From NCBI RefSeq assembly GCF_004346185.1, contig NZ_SMAI01000001.1, forward strand, positions 248,001-312,000: a stretch of DNA of 64,000 bases, given 5' to 3'. Shown in pieces: positions 36,525-44,251 of this stretch (position 1 is its first letter; every line of letters begins with the position of its first letter). Both the position numbers and the translations under genes were made by a program. The stretch comes from Aquabacter spiritensis. GTDB taxonomy: Bacteria; Pseudomonadota; Alphaproteobacteria; Rhizobiales; Xanthobacteraceae. The notes below the pieces were generated by a model. The model ran no database searches. It was not told the origin of the DNA and saw nothing but the letters and a program-made list of their open reading frames with translations.

Positions 36525-37583
36525 TCATGGCGCCGCCGCATCGGCCGGGAGCCCGGGCCGGCCGCCGCCGACGCGGCGCACGCGATGGAGCAGCGGCTTC
36601 TCGATCAGCACATAGAGCAGGGCGCCACCCGCGACGGCCGCCGCGCTCATCGCCAGCCAATAGAGCAAGGGCGGCAAAAGCGTGGGGAGCCCAAGGAGCA
36701 GGCCCACCTTCGCCATCAGGGAGACGAGCGCGAAATGGGTCAGATAGATCGTATAGGAGGCATCGCCGAGGAAGGTGAGCCAACCCGGCACCCGTGCAAG
36801 GCCGGCGCGCTCCCACAGCAGAAGCCCCAGCAGCACGCCTGCAAACGGCAGGCCGAACGCGGCGCGCACGAACACATTGCCCTCGCGCAGTCCGCCGCCC
36901 TCCAGGAACACCAGGCAGAGGAGGAGGACGGCGAGAGACCCGAGCGTCATCACGGGACCATAGCGCGGTGCGATCCGTTGCAGACCGAAATAGACCGCGA
37001 TGCCCAAAGCGAAGTTCAGGTTCATCAGGTTCAGCGCGACGCCGGCGAAGGTCGTGGCGGACGGGTTGAACGGCGATGCGGCGATGACTGCGAGGATCCA
37101 GGCCCCGAACAGTGCGAGGCCGAGCCTGCGGTTGACGATCAGCACCGCGAAGACCGCGTAGAAGAAGACCTCGTTGAACAGCGACCAGGCGGTGGCGACG
37201 GCGGTGTTGGTGGGTGAGACGCGGACGAGCGAATAGGAGGTCAGGAGGTCGAGGGCGGAAAAGTGCGCATCCGCGCTCGCTCCGGCCAGAATGGCGAGCA
37301 ACAGCACGGTGTGGAAAAGCCAATAGACCGGATAGATGCGACGGAAGCGGCGCCAGACATAGCGCTTCAGCCGCGCCGGGGCGCCGATATCGGCGCGATG
37401 CGCGTAGAGGATCACGAACCCGCTGATGACGAAGAAGAAGTCGACCCCGAGATCGCCCGCGGCGGGGAAGCCGCCGAGAATGCGCAATCCGCCGTATTTC
37501 TCGGCCGAGAGCGCGGCGAAGGCATGGAAGAGCACCACCGAGAGGGCGGCGACCGCACGGCACGCCTGGACCGTCTGAAACAT
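36525..37583 (-). CDS. Membrane acyltransferase of the OafA/YrhL (acyltransferase 3) family
   Basis: 352 residues, about ten membrane helices. Key blocks: VQACRAVAALSVVLFHAFA (catalytic His of the R/H-x10-H pattern), DFFFVISGFVIL and WRRFRRIYPVYWL. Such proteins transfer acetyl or other acyl groups to surface sugars or lipids. The ATG at 37583 has GGAGGGG before it, so the earlier ATG at 37625 is not used. No polysaccharide genes nearby, so the acceptor is unknown. Confidence 0.92.
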   Translation of the reverse strand: MFQTVQACRAVAALSVVLFHAFAALSAEKYGGLRILGGFPAAGDLGVDFFFVISGFVILYAHRADIGAPARLKRYVWRRFRRIYPVYWLFHTVLLLAILAGASADAHFSALDLLTSYSLVRVSPTNTAVATAWSLFNEVFFYAVFAVLIVNRRLGLALFGAWILAVIAASPFNPSATTFAGVALNLMNLNFALGIAVYFGLQRIAPRYGPVMTLGSLAVLLLCLVFLEGGGLREGNVFVRAAFGLPFAGVLLGLLLWERAGLARVPGWLTFLGDASYTIYLTHFALVSLMAKVGLLLGLPTLLPPLLYWLAMSAAAVAGGALLYVLIEKPLLHRVRRVGGGRPGLPADAAAP

Positions 37584-37650
37584 GTCCCCTCCGGCGCGGA
37601 GCGCCGGGCGCGACCGCACATTCATGCGGTAAGGGGAGCCGCGCGAAGCG

Positions 37651-38661
37651 TCAACCCGGCAGCAGGCGCTCGCTGGCGAGATAGCCGGTCAGAAGCGCGA
37701 GGCCGAAGGCCATGACGGCCAATGCCGCGAGCACTTCCACCCCCAGCATCAGCAGCGCCGCGCGGCCGCTGCCCTTGGCGGCGAGGCGCACCGCGAGCTG
37801 CTTGCCATAGACCGCGAGAATGGCGATCGCCGAGACGGTGAGCGCGGTGCCGACCCCCATCGCGAGCGTCGCGGCCACCCCGCTCCACAGCACCCCCTGG
37901 GAGAGCGCGAAGATCAGGACCAGGATCGCGCCCGAGCAGGGGCGCGCGCCGGCCGAGATCACCGCGACGGCGGCGCGGCGCAGCCCGCCCGCACCGTCGA
38001 GCAGGTGGGGATCCGGCGCATGCTTGTCGATGCAGCCGCAGTCCGGCCCGTGGACATGGCCGCCCGGCACCGGCCGGCCCCGCGCCACGGCGATCAGCAC
38101 CCGTCCCTTCTGCAAAGCCAGCCAGGCGCCGAATGCGGCGATGCCGCCATAAGCGGCGATTTCCACCCAATTCATGGCGCGGGCCATGACGGGCGCGGTC
38201 GCGCCGAGTGCCAAAGCGAGGATGCCGACGAACAGGATGGCGGCCAGCGCCTGGACCATGGCGGCGGCGAAGGCGAGGCCGATGCCGCGCCGCAACGTGC
38301 CGCCATCGGCGAGGAGATAGGCCGAGATCACCGCTTTGCCATGGCCGGGGCCGGCGGCGTGGAACACGCCATAGGCGAAGGACAGGCCGGCGAGCAGGCC
38401 GAAGGCATTGCCGTCCGCCTTCGCGGCCCGCACCGCCTGGATCAGCGCGCGGTAGAACTCGCTCTGCTTGGCGATGAGAAATCCCGTAATCCCGCCGGGG
38501 CCCGCCCCGCCGGCCGTCGCGCCGAGGCCGAACGGCGTCGGCTTCGCCCCGCCGCCCAGTGCCTGCGCAAGCGCATGGCCGAGCCCGGCATCGAGCGCCG
38601 CGCCCGCGCAGACGGCGAGCAGCAGGACCAGAAGCGGACGTCGCAGGCCGGATGGCCTCAC
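37651..38661 (-). CDS. NicO/RcnA-family nickel-cobalt transporter
   Basis: 336 residues, six or seven membrane helices. Signatures: AYGVFHAAGPGHGKAVISAYL (metal-binding His pair), a His/Cys-containing cytoplasmic loop (GGHVHGPDCGCIDKHAPDPH) and ISAGARPCSGAILVLIFAL. Exports or imports Ni2+/Co2+; in RcnA the His-rich loop is part of export. The GTG start at 38661 overlaps the stop of the DUF1007 gene as GTGA; another GTG is at 38667. Always paired with DUF1007 in such loci, which suggests the two form one metal-transport system. Confidence 0.9.
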   Translation of the reverse strand: MRPSGLRRPLLVLLLAVCAGAALDAGLGHALAQALGGGAKPTPFGLGATAGGAGPGGITGFLIAKQSEFYRALIQAVRAAKADGNAFGLLAGLSFAYGVFHAAGPGHGKAVISAYLLADGGTLRRGIGLAFAAAMVQALAAILFVGILALALGATAPVMARAMNWVEIAAYGGIAAFGAWLALQKGRVLIAVARGRPVPGGHVHGPDCGCIDKHAPDPHLLDGAGGLRRAAVAVISAGARPCSGAILVLIFALSQGVLWSGVAATLAMGVGTALTVSAIAILAVYGKQLAVRLAAKGSGRAALLMLGVEVLAALAVMAFGLALLTGYLASERLLPG

Positions 38662-39299
38662 GGGCACCGCACCTGGATTTTATCGGCATATTGCGCGCCG
38701 TAGGTGCTCGACGCGGTGAGATCGGAGAAGAAGGATTCGCCGAGCTGCATGGTCTGCGGCTGATCGGGCGTCACCACCTTGAAACTGCAGCCGGCGGGGG
38801 CGCCGGAGAGGCGCACCGGCTCGGCCTCGGCAAAGGCGAAGGCGACGAAATAGGTCGGATCGTAAATGTCGAAGGTCATGGAGCCCTTCGCCGGGACCGG
38901 CTTTTCCAGCGGCAGGACGAAATGCAGCGTCAGCGCATCGTTCGCGAAGGTGAGCGAATAATCGACCGGGTCCTTGAAGACGAGGCCGGCTTTGGCGGTT
39001 TTTCCCTTGACGAAATAGTCGTATTCCTTGAGCGAGGTGACATTCACCTCGGCGAGCGGCTTCAGAACGCTGTCGGGATAAGAACCGTCCTTGTTGCGCG
39101 CCATGCCCTGGAGCGCGAAGGCGGTGAAGGCCTCGTCGAAGGTCCAGGCCTGCTTGAGGCCGGTCATCATGCCGTCCGGCCCGTACACGACATCGGTGCG
39201 CATCGTCACCCAGACATGGGGATGCGCCAGCGCCGCCCCCATGGCGCCGAGAAGAATCAGAACGCCGCCGAACAGGCGGACCGCGAATCGATAAGCCAT
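38658..39299 (-). CDS. DUF1007 periplasmic protein, partner of the NicO transporter
   Basis: 213 residues. Signal peptide MAYRFAVRLFGGVLILLGAMG...ALAHP, with the mature protein starting with HPHVWV, a His motif conserved in DUF1007 that could bind metal. Further conserved blocks: DEAFTAFALQGM and FFVAFAF-like YFVAFAFAEAEPVRL. The gene lies directly upstream of, and overlaps, the nickel/cobalt transporter gene. Probably a periplasmic metal-handling subunit; the exact function is not known. The reading frame continues open upstream into the antisense of the next gene and was cut at ATG 39299. Confidence 0.9.
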   Translation of the reverse strand: MAYRFAVRLFGGVLILLGAMGAALAHPHVWVTMRTDVVYGPDGMMTGLKQAWTFDEAFTAFALQGMARNKDGSYPDSVLKPLAEVNVTSLKEYDYFVKGKTAKAGLVFKDPVDYSLTFANDALTLHFVLPLEKPVPAKGSMTFDIYDPTYFVAFAFAEAEPVRLSGAPAGCSFKVVTPDQPQTMQLGESFFSDLTASSTYGAQYADKIQVRCP

Positions 39300-39403
39300 G
39301 GCCCTCACCGTATTGTCCCCACACCTCGCGCGCGAGTTCGGCGGAATGGTGGCGGACAAGACGTGGCATGCACGCGCGGACCGTCGAACCGCGCCGACCG
39401 GAT

Positions 39404-40693
39404 TCAGAACAGGCTGAGTTGCTCCCCCAATGCGGGCGGACGGCGGAAATGCGCTGTGGTGAGCTTCAGCCCCCGCCCGGCGAGGCCGAGCCGGCGCGCG
39501 GCGATCTCGAAGCGGCGGCCGATGGTCCAGGCATAAGGGCCGATGCCCTTGCCGCGCGTGCCGAAGGCCGAATGGTAATCCTTGCCGCCATTCATGTCGC
39601 GCATCAGCGTCATGACGTGCCGCGCTTTGTCCGGGAAATGGGTGACCAGCCATTCCTTGAACAGGTCGGCGATTTCCAAGGGCAGGCGCAGCGTGACATA
39701 GCCGGCCTCGCTCGCCCCTGCCGCCTTGGCGGCGTCGAGAATGCGCTCCACCTCCATGTCGTTGAGCGCGGGGATCAGCGGCGCGGTGAGGACGGCGGTG
39801 GGAATGCCGGCGTCCGACAGCCGCCGGATCGTTTCGAGCCGCCGGCCCGGGCTCGCCGCGCGCGGCTCCATCAGGCGCGCCAGCTTGGGATCGAGCGTGG
39901 TCACCGAAATCGCCACCTTGACCAGACCGCGTTCCGCCATCGGCGCGAGGATGTCGATGTCGCGCGCCACCAGACCCGATTTGGTGACGATGCCGACCGG
40001 GTGGTCGAAATCCCGCAACACTTCGAGGATGCGGCGGGTGACCTCGTAGCGCTTCTCGATCGGCTGATAGGGATCGGTATTGGTGCCGATGGCGATGGTG
40101 CGGGGCGTGTAGGCGGGATGCGACAGCTCGCGTGCCAGGAGCTCCGGCGCATCCGGCTTGACGAACAGCCGGGTCTCGAAATCGATCCCCGCCGAAAGCC
40201 CGTGATAGGCGTGGGTCGGCCGGGCGAAGCAATAGATGCAGCCGTGCTCGCACCCGCGATAGGCGTTGATCGAGCGATCGAAGGCGATGTCGGGCGACTG
40301 GTTGCGGGTGATGATGGTGCGCGCCCGCTCCTCGGTCACTTCGGTGCGGAACGGCGGCAGATCTTCCAGGCCCTGCCAGCCGTCGTCGAACAGGATGCGC
40401 GCGGCCGGCTCGTAGCGCCCCGCCGCGTTCGACACCGCGCCGCGCCCGCGGCGGCGCCCCCCCTCGACCAAGGTGCCGAGTTCAGCGCTCCCGCCCGCAT
40501 CTTCCGCGGGAGGCGCGGCGGGGGCCGCGCGCTCGGCCATCAGGCGGCCGAGAATGCGCTCCCCCTGCGTCTTTTTTTTTGTGCCGGCCTCCACTGGACC
40601 CTGCAGCCGCGCCGCCCCGTCGCTGTGCCGCAGGGGCTGGGCGGGCCGCACCGGGCGCGCACGGGAAAGCTTCGATTCGTAAGGCGCATCCAT
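39404..40693 (-). CDS. PA0069-family radical SAM protein
   Basis: 429 residues with SplB-like radical SAM fold. YRGCEHGCIYCFARPTHAY carries the C-x3-C-x2-C cluster for 4Fe-4S/SAM; TNTDPYQPIEKRYEVTRRIL and VGIVTKSGLVARDIDIL are typical of the PA0069 group, whose reaction is unknown. The N-terminal 120 residues are Arg/Ala-rich and contain GRGAVSNAAGRYEP, a group-specific motif. Start is uncertain: ATG 40693 (MDAPYESKLSRA) or ATG 40714, neither with a clear ribosome binding site. The gene contains a run of nine A (40572-40580 on the complementary strand). Confidence 0.88.
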   Translation of the reverse strand: MDAPYESKLSRARPVRPAQPLRHSDGAARLQGPVEAGTKKKTQGERILGRLMAERAAPAAPPAEDAGGSAELGTLVEGGRRRGRGAVSNAAGRYEPAARILFDDGWQGLEDLPPFRTEVTEERARTIITRNQSPDIAFDRSINAYRGCEHGCIYCFARPTHAYHGLSAGIDFETRLFVKPDAPELLARELSHPAYTPRTIAIGTNTDPYQPIEKRYEVTRRILEVLRDFDHPVGIVTKSGLVARDIDILAPMAERGLVKVAISVTTLDPKLARLMEPRAASPGRRLETIRRLSDAGIPTAVLTAPLIPALNDMEVERILDAAKAAGASEAGYVTLRLPLEIADLFKEWLVTHFPDKARHVMTLMRDMNGGKDYHSAFGTRGKGIGPYAWTIGRRFEIAARRLGLAGRGLKLTTAHFRRPPALGEQLSLF

Positions 40694-40762
40694 GGGAAAA
40701 GTGTAGCGCGCCATCCGAACAAAACAAGAACAAAAACCCGTGAAACTCCGCCGGCTTCCGCC

Positions 40763-40796
40763 TTGAAACGGGCGGGATTTGGTATACTGTGCACCA
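40763..40796 (+). promoter_or_regulatory. Possible promoter and operator for the oxidase subunit IV-pnt operon
   Basis: TATACT at 40783-40788 is a strong -10-like box 81 bases before the first gene. TTGAAA at 40763 is a -35 candidate, but the 14-base spacer is short. The -10 box lies inside an imperfect 17-bp inverted repeat TGGTATACTGTGCACCA (40780-40796; 6 of 8 pairs), which could be a repressor site. Confidence 0.4.
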
Positions 40797-40868
40797 GAGC
40801 GAGTTGCCACAGAAGCCCTTCTCGGTTAAAGGGCCAGAGCTACCGCACGCTAGGGGGACTTTGCCGCC

Positions 40869-41021
40869 ATGGCCGACCACGGCACGCTGGAATACACCAC
40901 AGCCCAAGGCAATGATTACGAGGAACACGCGCGCACCTACGCGCTGTTCACGACCATGACCAAATGGAGCACAATCGCGCTCGCCATTCTCATGGTCTTC
41001 ATGTGGTTCTTCCTCCTCTGA
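40869..41021 (+). CDS. aa3-type cytochrome c oxidase subunit IV-like small membrane protein
   Basis: A 50-residue gene that is easily missed. MADHGTLEYTTAQGND, then YEEHARTYALF and a single hydrophobic helix IALAILMVFMWFFLL to the end. This is the bacterial COX4 (subunit IV) pattern: a short charged head with the D-Y-x-E-H-x-x-T-Y motif and one C-terminal transmembrane helix. In Hyphomicrobiales the same small gene stands before pntAA. AGGGGG lies 12 bases upstream of the ATG. Whether it acts with cytochrome oxidase or with the transhydrogenase is not clear from the sequence. Confidence 0.85.
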   Translation: MADHGTLEYTTAQGNDYEEHARTYALFTTMTKWSTIALAILMVFMWFFLL

Positions 41022-41052
41022 GAAGCGCCCTCGGGCTCCGGAGACGTTTCAG

Positions 41053-42204
41053 ATGAAAATCGCTGTCCCCGCCGAGGTTGATCTCGGCGAGCCGCGGGTG
41101 GCTGCCACCCCGGATACGGTCAAGCGGCTGGTGGCCCTCGGCGCCGAAATGGCGGTCGAGACCGGTGCCGGCCTCAAATCGGGCATCCTCGACGCGGATT
41201 ATCAGGCCGCCGGCGCGACGATCGCCGCATCCGCGCAGGACGCACTCTACGGCGCCGACGTGGTGCTCAAGGTGCGCCGCCCCACCGATGCGGAAATTCC
41301 CGCCTACAAGCCCGGTGCGCTGGTGCTCGCCATCATGGACCCCTACGGCAACGATTGGGCGCTCCAGGCGATGGCCAATGCCGGGCTCGCGGCGTTCGCG
41401 ATGGAATTGATGCCCCGCATCACCCGCGCCCAGGTGATGGACGTTCTGTCCTCCCAGGCGAACCTCGCCGGCTACCGCGCCGTGATCGATGCCGCCGGCG
41501 AATTCGGCCGCGCGCTGCCGATGATGATGACGGCCGCCGGGACCATCCCCGCGGCGCGCTGCTTCGTCATGGGCGCCGGCGTCGCCGGCCTCCAGGCGAT
41601 CGCCACGGCCCGCCGGCTCGGCGCGGTGGTGACCGCCACCGACGTGCGCCCCGCCGCCAAGGAGCAGGTGGAATCGCTCGGCGCCAAATTCGTCGCGGTG
41701 GAAGACGAGGAGTTCAAGCAGGCCGAAACCAAGGCCGGCTACGCCAAGCCGATGTCGGCGGAGTACCAGGCCAAGCAGGCCGCCCTCGTCGCCGAGCACA
41801 TCAAGAAGCAGGACATGGTCATCACGACCGCTTTGATCCCCGGCCGCCCGGCGCCAAAGCTCGTGTCCGCCGCCATGGTGGCGAGCATGAAGCCCGGCTC
41901 GGTGATCGTCGATCTCGCGGTCGAGCGCGGCGGCAATGTCGAGGGCGCCCTGCCCGGCCAGATCGCCGAGGTGAACGGCGTGAAGATCATCGGGCATCTC
42001 AACATGCCGGGCCGCATCGCGGCCTCCGCCTCGCAGCTCTACGCCAAGAACCTCTACGCCTTCCTCGAGACCATGATCGACAAGGCGTCCAAGACGCTCG
42101 CCGTGAAGTGGGACGACGAACTGGTGAAGGCGACGCTGCTGACGCGCGACAATACCATCGTCCATCCGAACTTCGCCCCCAAGGTTGAGGGATCCGTCCA
42201 ATGA
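41053..42204 (+). CDS. pntAA: NAD(P) transhydrogenase subunit alpha, part 1
   Basis: 383 residues, the soluble NAD(H)-binding domain [24 protein letters not shown] at the start and [18 protein letters not shown] (NAD-binding loop) are diagnostic; [17 protein letters not shown] and [17 protein letters not shown] follow. Together with PntAB and PntB it uses the proton gradient to reduce NADP+ with NADH. The alpha subunit is split into two genes, as in most alphaproteobacteria. Overlaps pntAB by four bases (ATGA). Confidence 0.96.
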   Translation: MKIAVPAEVDLGEPRVAATPDTVKRLVALGAEMAVETGAGLKSGILDADYQAAGATIAASAQDALYGADVVLKVRRPTDAEIPAYKPGALVLAIMDPYGNDWALQAMANAGLAAFAMELMPRITRAQVMDVLSSQANLAGYRAVIDAAGEFGRALPMMMTAAGTIPAARCFVMGAGVAGLQAIATARRLGAVVTATDVRPAAKEQVESLGAKFVAVEDEEFKQAETKAGYAKPMSAEYQAKQAALVAEHIKKQDMVITTALIPGRPAPKLVSAAMVASMKPGSVIVDLAVERGGNVEGALPGQIAEVNGVKIIGHLNMPGRIAASASQLYAKNLYAFLETMIDKASKTLAVKWDDELVKATLLTRDNTIVHPNFAPKVEGSVQ

Positions 42205-42659
42205 GCAGCCCCGTCGCAGCCCAGACAGCGGTGGACGCCGCCGCCCAGGCCCGCGCTGCAGCCGAAGTCGCGCGCCAGGCGGCCGAGGCGGCGCAGATCT
42301 ATGCAGACCAGGCGGCCACCGCGCTCGGCGCGGCCGCCCATGCCGCCACCGGCGGGGCGATCGATCCGTTCGTCTTCCGCCTCGCCATCTTCGTCCTGGC
42401 GGTGTTCGTCGGCTATTACGTCGTGTGGTCGGTGACCCCCGCTCTGCACACCCCCTTGATGAGCGTGACCAACGCCATCTCCTCGGTGATCGTGGTCGGC
42501 GCCCTGCTCGCGGTGGGCGTCACGACCGTCGGCGACGACGGCCATTCCCTGTGGGCGCGCCTGTTCGGCTTCATCGCCCTCGTCTTCGCCTCGGTGAACA
42601 TATTCGGCGGGTTCCTCGTGACCAGCCGCATGCTCGCCATGTATCAAAAAAAGAAGTGA
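42201..42659 (+). CDS. pntAB: NAD(P) transhydrogenase subunit alpha, part 2 (membrane)
   Basis: 152 residues. About 55 Ala-rich, helical residues precede the usual membrane part, which has three to four helices: [40 protein letters not shown] and [21 protein letters not shown]. The S-x-T-N-A-x-S block is conserved in proton-translocating transhydrogenases. The long Ala/Gln-rich N-terminal extension is not found in the shortest PntAB proteins. Sits between pntAA (4-base overlap) and pntB (10-base gap). Confidence 0.95.
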   Translation: MSSPVAAQTAVDAAAQARAAAEVARQAAEAAQIYADQAATALGAAAHAATGGAIDPFVFRLAIFVLAVFVGYYVVWSVTPALHTPLMSVTNAISSVIVVGALLAVGVTTVGDDGHSLWARLFGFIALVFASVNIFGGFLVTSRMLAMYQKKK

Positions 42660-42669
42660 GGACTGAGCG

Positions 42670-44067
42670 ATGAACGCCAATCTCGCCGCCGTCCTCTACC
42701 TCGTCGCGGGCATCCTGTTCATTCTGGCGCTGCGCGGCCTGTCGCATCCCACCACGTCGCGGCAGGGCAATCTGTTCGGCATGGTCGGCATGGGCATCGC
42801 CGTGCTGACGACGCTCGCGCTGTCGCCCCCGTCCGACCTGTTCGGCTGGGTGCTCGTCATCGCCGGCATCGGCATCGGCGGCGGCATCGGCGCCGTGGTG
42901 GCCCGGCGCATCGCCATGACCGCCATGCCGCAACTGGTCGCCGCCTTCCACTCGCTGGTCGGCCTCGCGGCGGTGTTGGTCGCGGCCGCCGCGCTCTATG
43001 CCCCGGCCGCCTTCGGCATCGGCACGCCGGGCGACCTGCACGCCGCCAGCCTGATCGAGATGTCGCTGGGCGTCGCGATCGGCGCGATCACCTTCACCGG
43101 CTCGATCATCGCCTTCGCCAAGCTCAACGGCAACATGTCGGGCAAGCCGATCATGCTGCCGATGCGGCACCTCATCAATGCCGGCCTCGCCATTCTGCTG
43201 GTGGTGCTGATCATCGCCTTCGTGCTGACCGGCTCGATCCCGCTGTTCTGGATCATCACGCTCCTGTCGCTGGTGCTGGGCGGCCTGCTGATCATCCCGA
43301 TCGGCGGCGCCGACATGCCGGTGGTCGTCTCGATGCTCAATTCCTATTCGGGATGGGCGGCGGCGGGCATCGGCTTCACCCTCGGCAACACCGCGCTGAT
43401 CATCACCGGCGCGCTGGTCGGCTCGTCCGGCGCGATCCTGTCCTACATCATGTGTAAGGGCATGAACCGCTCCTTCATCTCGGTCATTCTCGGCGGCTTC
43501 GGCGGCGAGACGACCGGCGGGCCGGCGGGCGCGGTGGAGAGCCGACCCGTCAAGCACGGCTCGGCGGAGGATGCCGCCTACATCATGAAGAACGCGCAGA
43601 AGGTCATCATCGTGCCGGGCTACGGCATGGCGGTGGCCCAGGCGCAGCACGCTTTGCGCGAGATGGCCGACATCCTCAAGGAAGAGGGCGTCGAGGTGAA
43701 GTACGCCATCCACCCGGTGGCCGGCCGCATGCCCGGACATATGAACGTGCTGCTGGCGGAAGCCCAGGTGCCCTATGACGAGGTCTTCGAGCTGGAGGAC
43801 ATCAATTCCGAGTTCGCCCAGGCCGACGTCGCCTTCGTCATCGGCGCCAACGACGTGACCAACCCGGCCGCCAAGACCGACCCGACCTCGGCCATTTACG
43901 GGATGCCGATCCTCGATGTCGAAAAGGCGAAGACCGTGCTCTTCATCAAGCGCGGCATGGGCTCGGGCTATGCCGGCGTCGAGAACGAACTGTTCTTCCG
44001 CGACAACACCATGATGCTGTTCGGCGACGCCAAGAAGGTCACCGAGGAAGTCGTCAAGTCGTTCTGA
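42670..44067 (+). CDS. pntB: NAD(P) transhydrogenase subunit beta
   Basis: 465 residues: eight or nine membrane helices (residues 1-260) followed by the soluble NADP(H)-binding domain III with VPGYGMAVAQAQHALREMA, the GRMPGHMNVLLAEA loop and FVIGANDVTNPAAKTDP. NSYSGWAAAGIGF and GGADMPVVVSMLNSYSG are PntB signatures. Last gene of the operon, followed by a strong intrinsic terminator. Confidence 0.97.
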   Translation: MNANLAAVLYLVAGILFILALRGLSHPTTSRQGNLFGMVGMGIAVLTTLALSPPSDLFGWVLVIAGIGIGGGIGAVVARRIAMTAMPQLVAAFHSLVGLAAVLVAAAALYAPAAFGIGTPGDLHAASLIEMSLGVAIGAITFTGSIIAFAKLNGNMSGKPIMLPMRHLINAGLAILLVVLIIAFVLTGSIPLFWIITLLSLVLGGLLIIPIGGADMPVVVSMLNSYSGWAAAGIGFTLGNTALIITGALVGSSGAILSYIMCKGMNRSFISVILGGFGGETTGGPAGAVESRPVKHGSAEDAAYIMKNAQKVIIVPGYGMAVAQAQHALREMADILKEEGVEVKYAIHPVAGRMPGHMNVLLAEAQVPYDEVFELEDINSEFAQADVAFVIGANDVTNPAAKTDPTSAIYGMPILDVEKAKTVLFIKRGMGSGYAGVENELFFRDNTMMLFGDAKKVTEEVVKSF

Positions 44068-44093
44068 AAATCGTCCCGCGGCTTTCCTGTCGC

Positions 44094-44130
44094 AAAGGCT
44101 GCGCAGCCCCCGCTGCGCAGCCTTTTTGTT
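44094..44130 (+). terminator. Intrinsic terminator of the pnt operon
   Basis: AAAGGCTGCGCAG pairs perfectly with CTGCGCAGCCTTT (13 bp) around a six-base loop, followed by TTGTTTG. It starts 27 bases after the pntB stop. This is the clearest rho-independent terminator in the window. Confidence 0.92.
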
Positions 44131-44251
44131 TGCCCATCGTCTTGTCGGGGCGCCGCGCGTCAGGCGATTGCAGACCTCTTTGGCATGCCGCGCGACCAAG
44201 CGGACGGCGCACCGGTCTCCGCAGTCGTCCCTGCCGTCGCAGACGGAACCG

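Noticed and set aside
38658-40253. 531-codon frame reaching from DUF1007 into the radical SAM gene
   Set aside because: Only the last 213 codons are DUF1007 with its signal peptide; the upstream part is an off-frame reading of the radical SAM gene.
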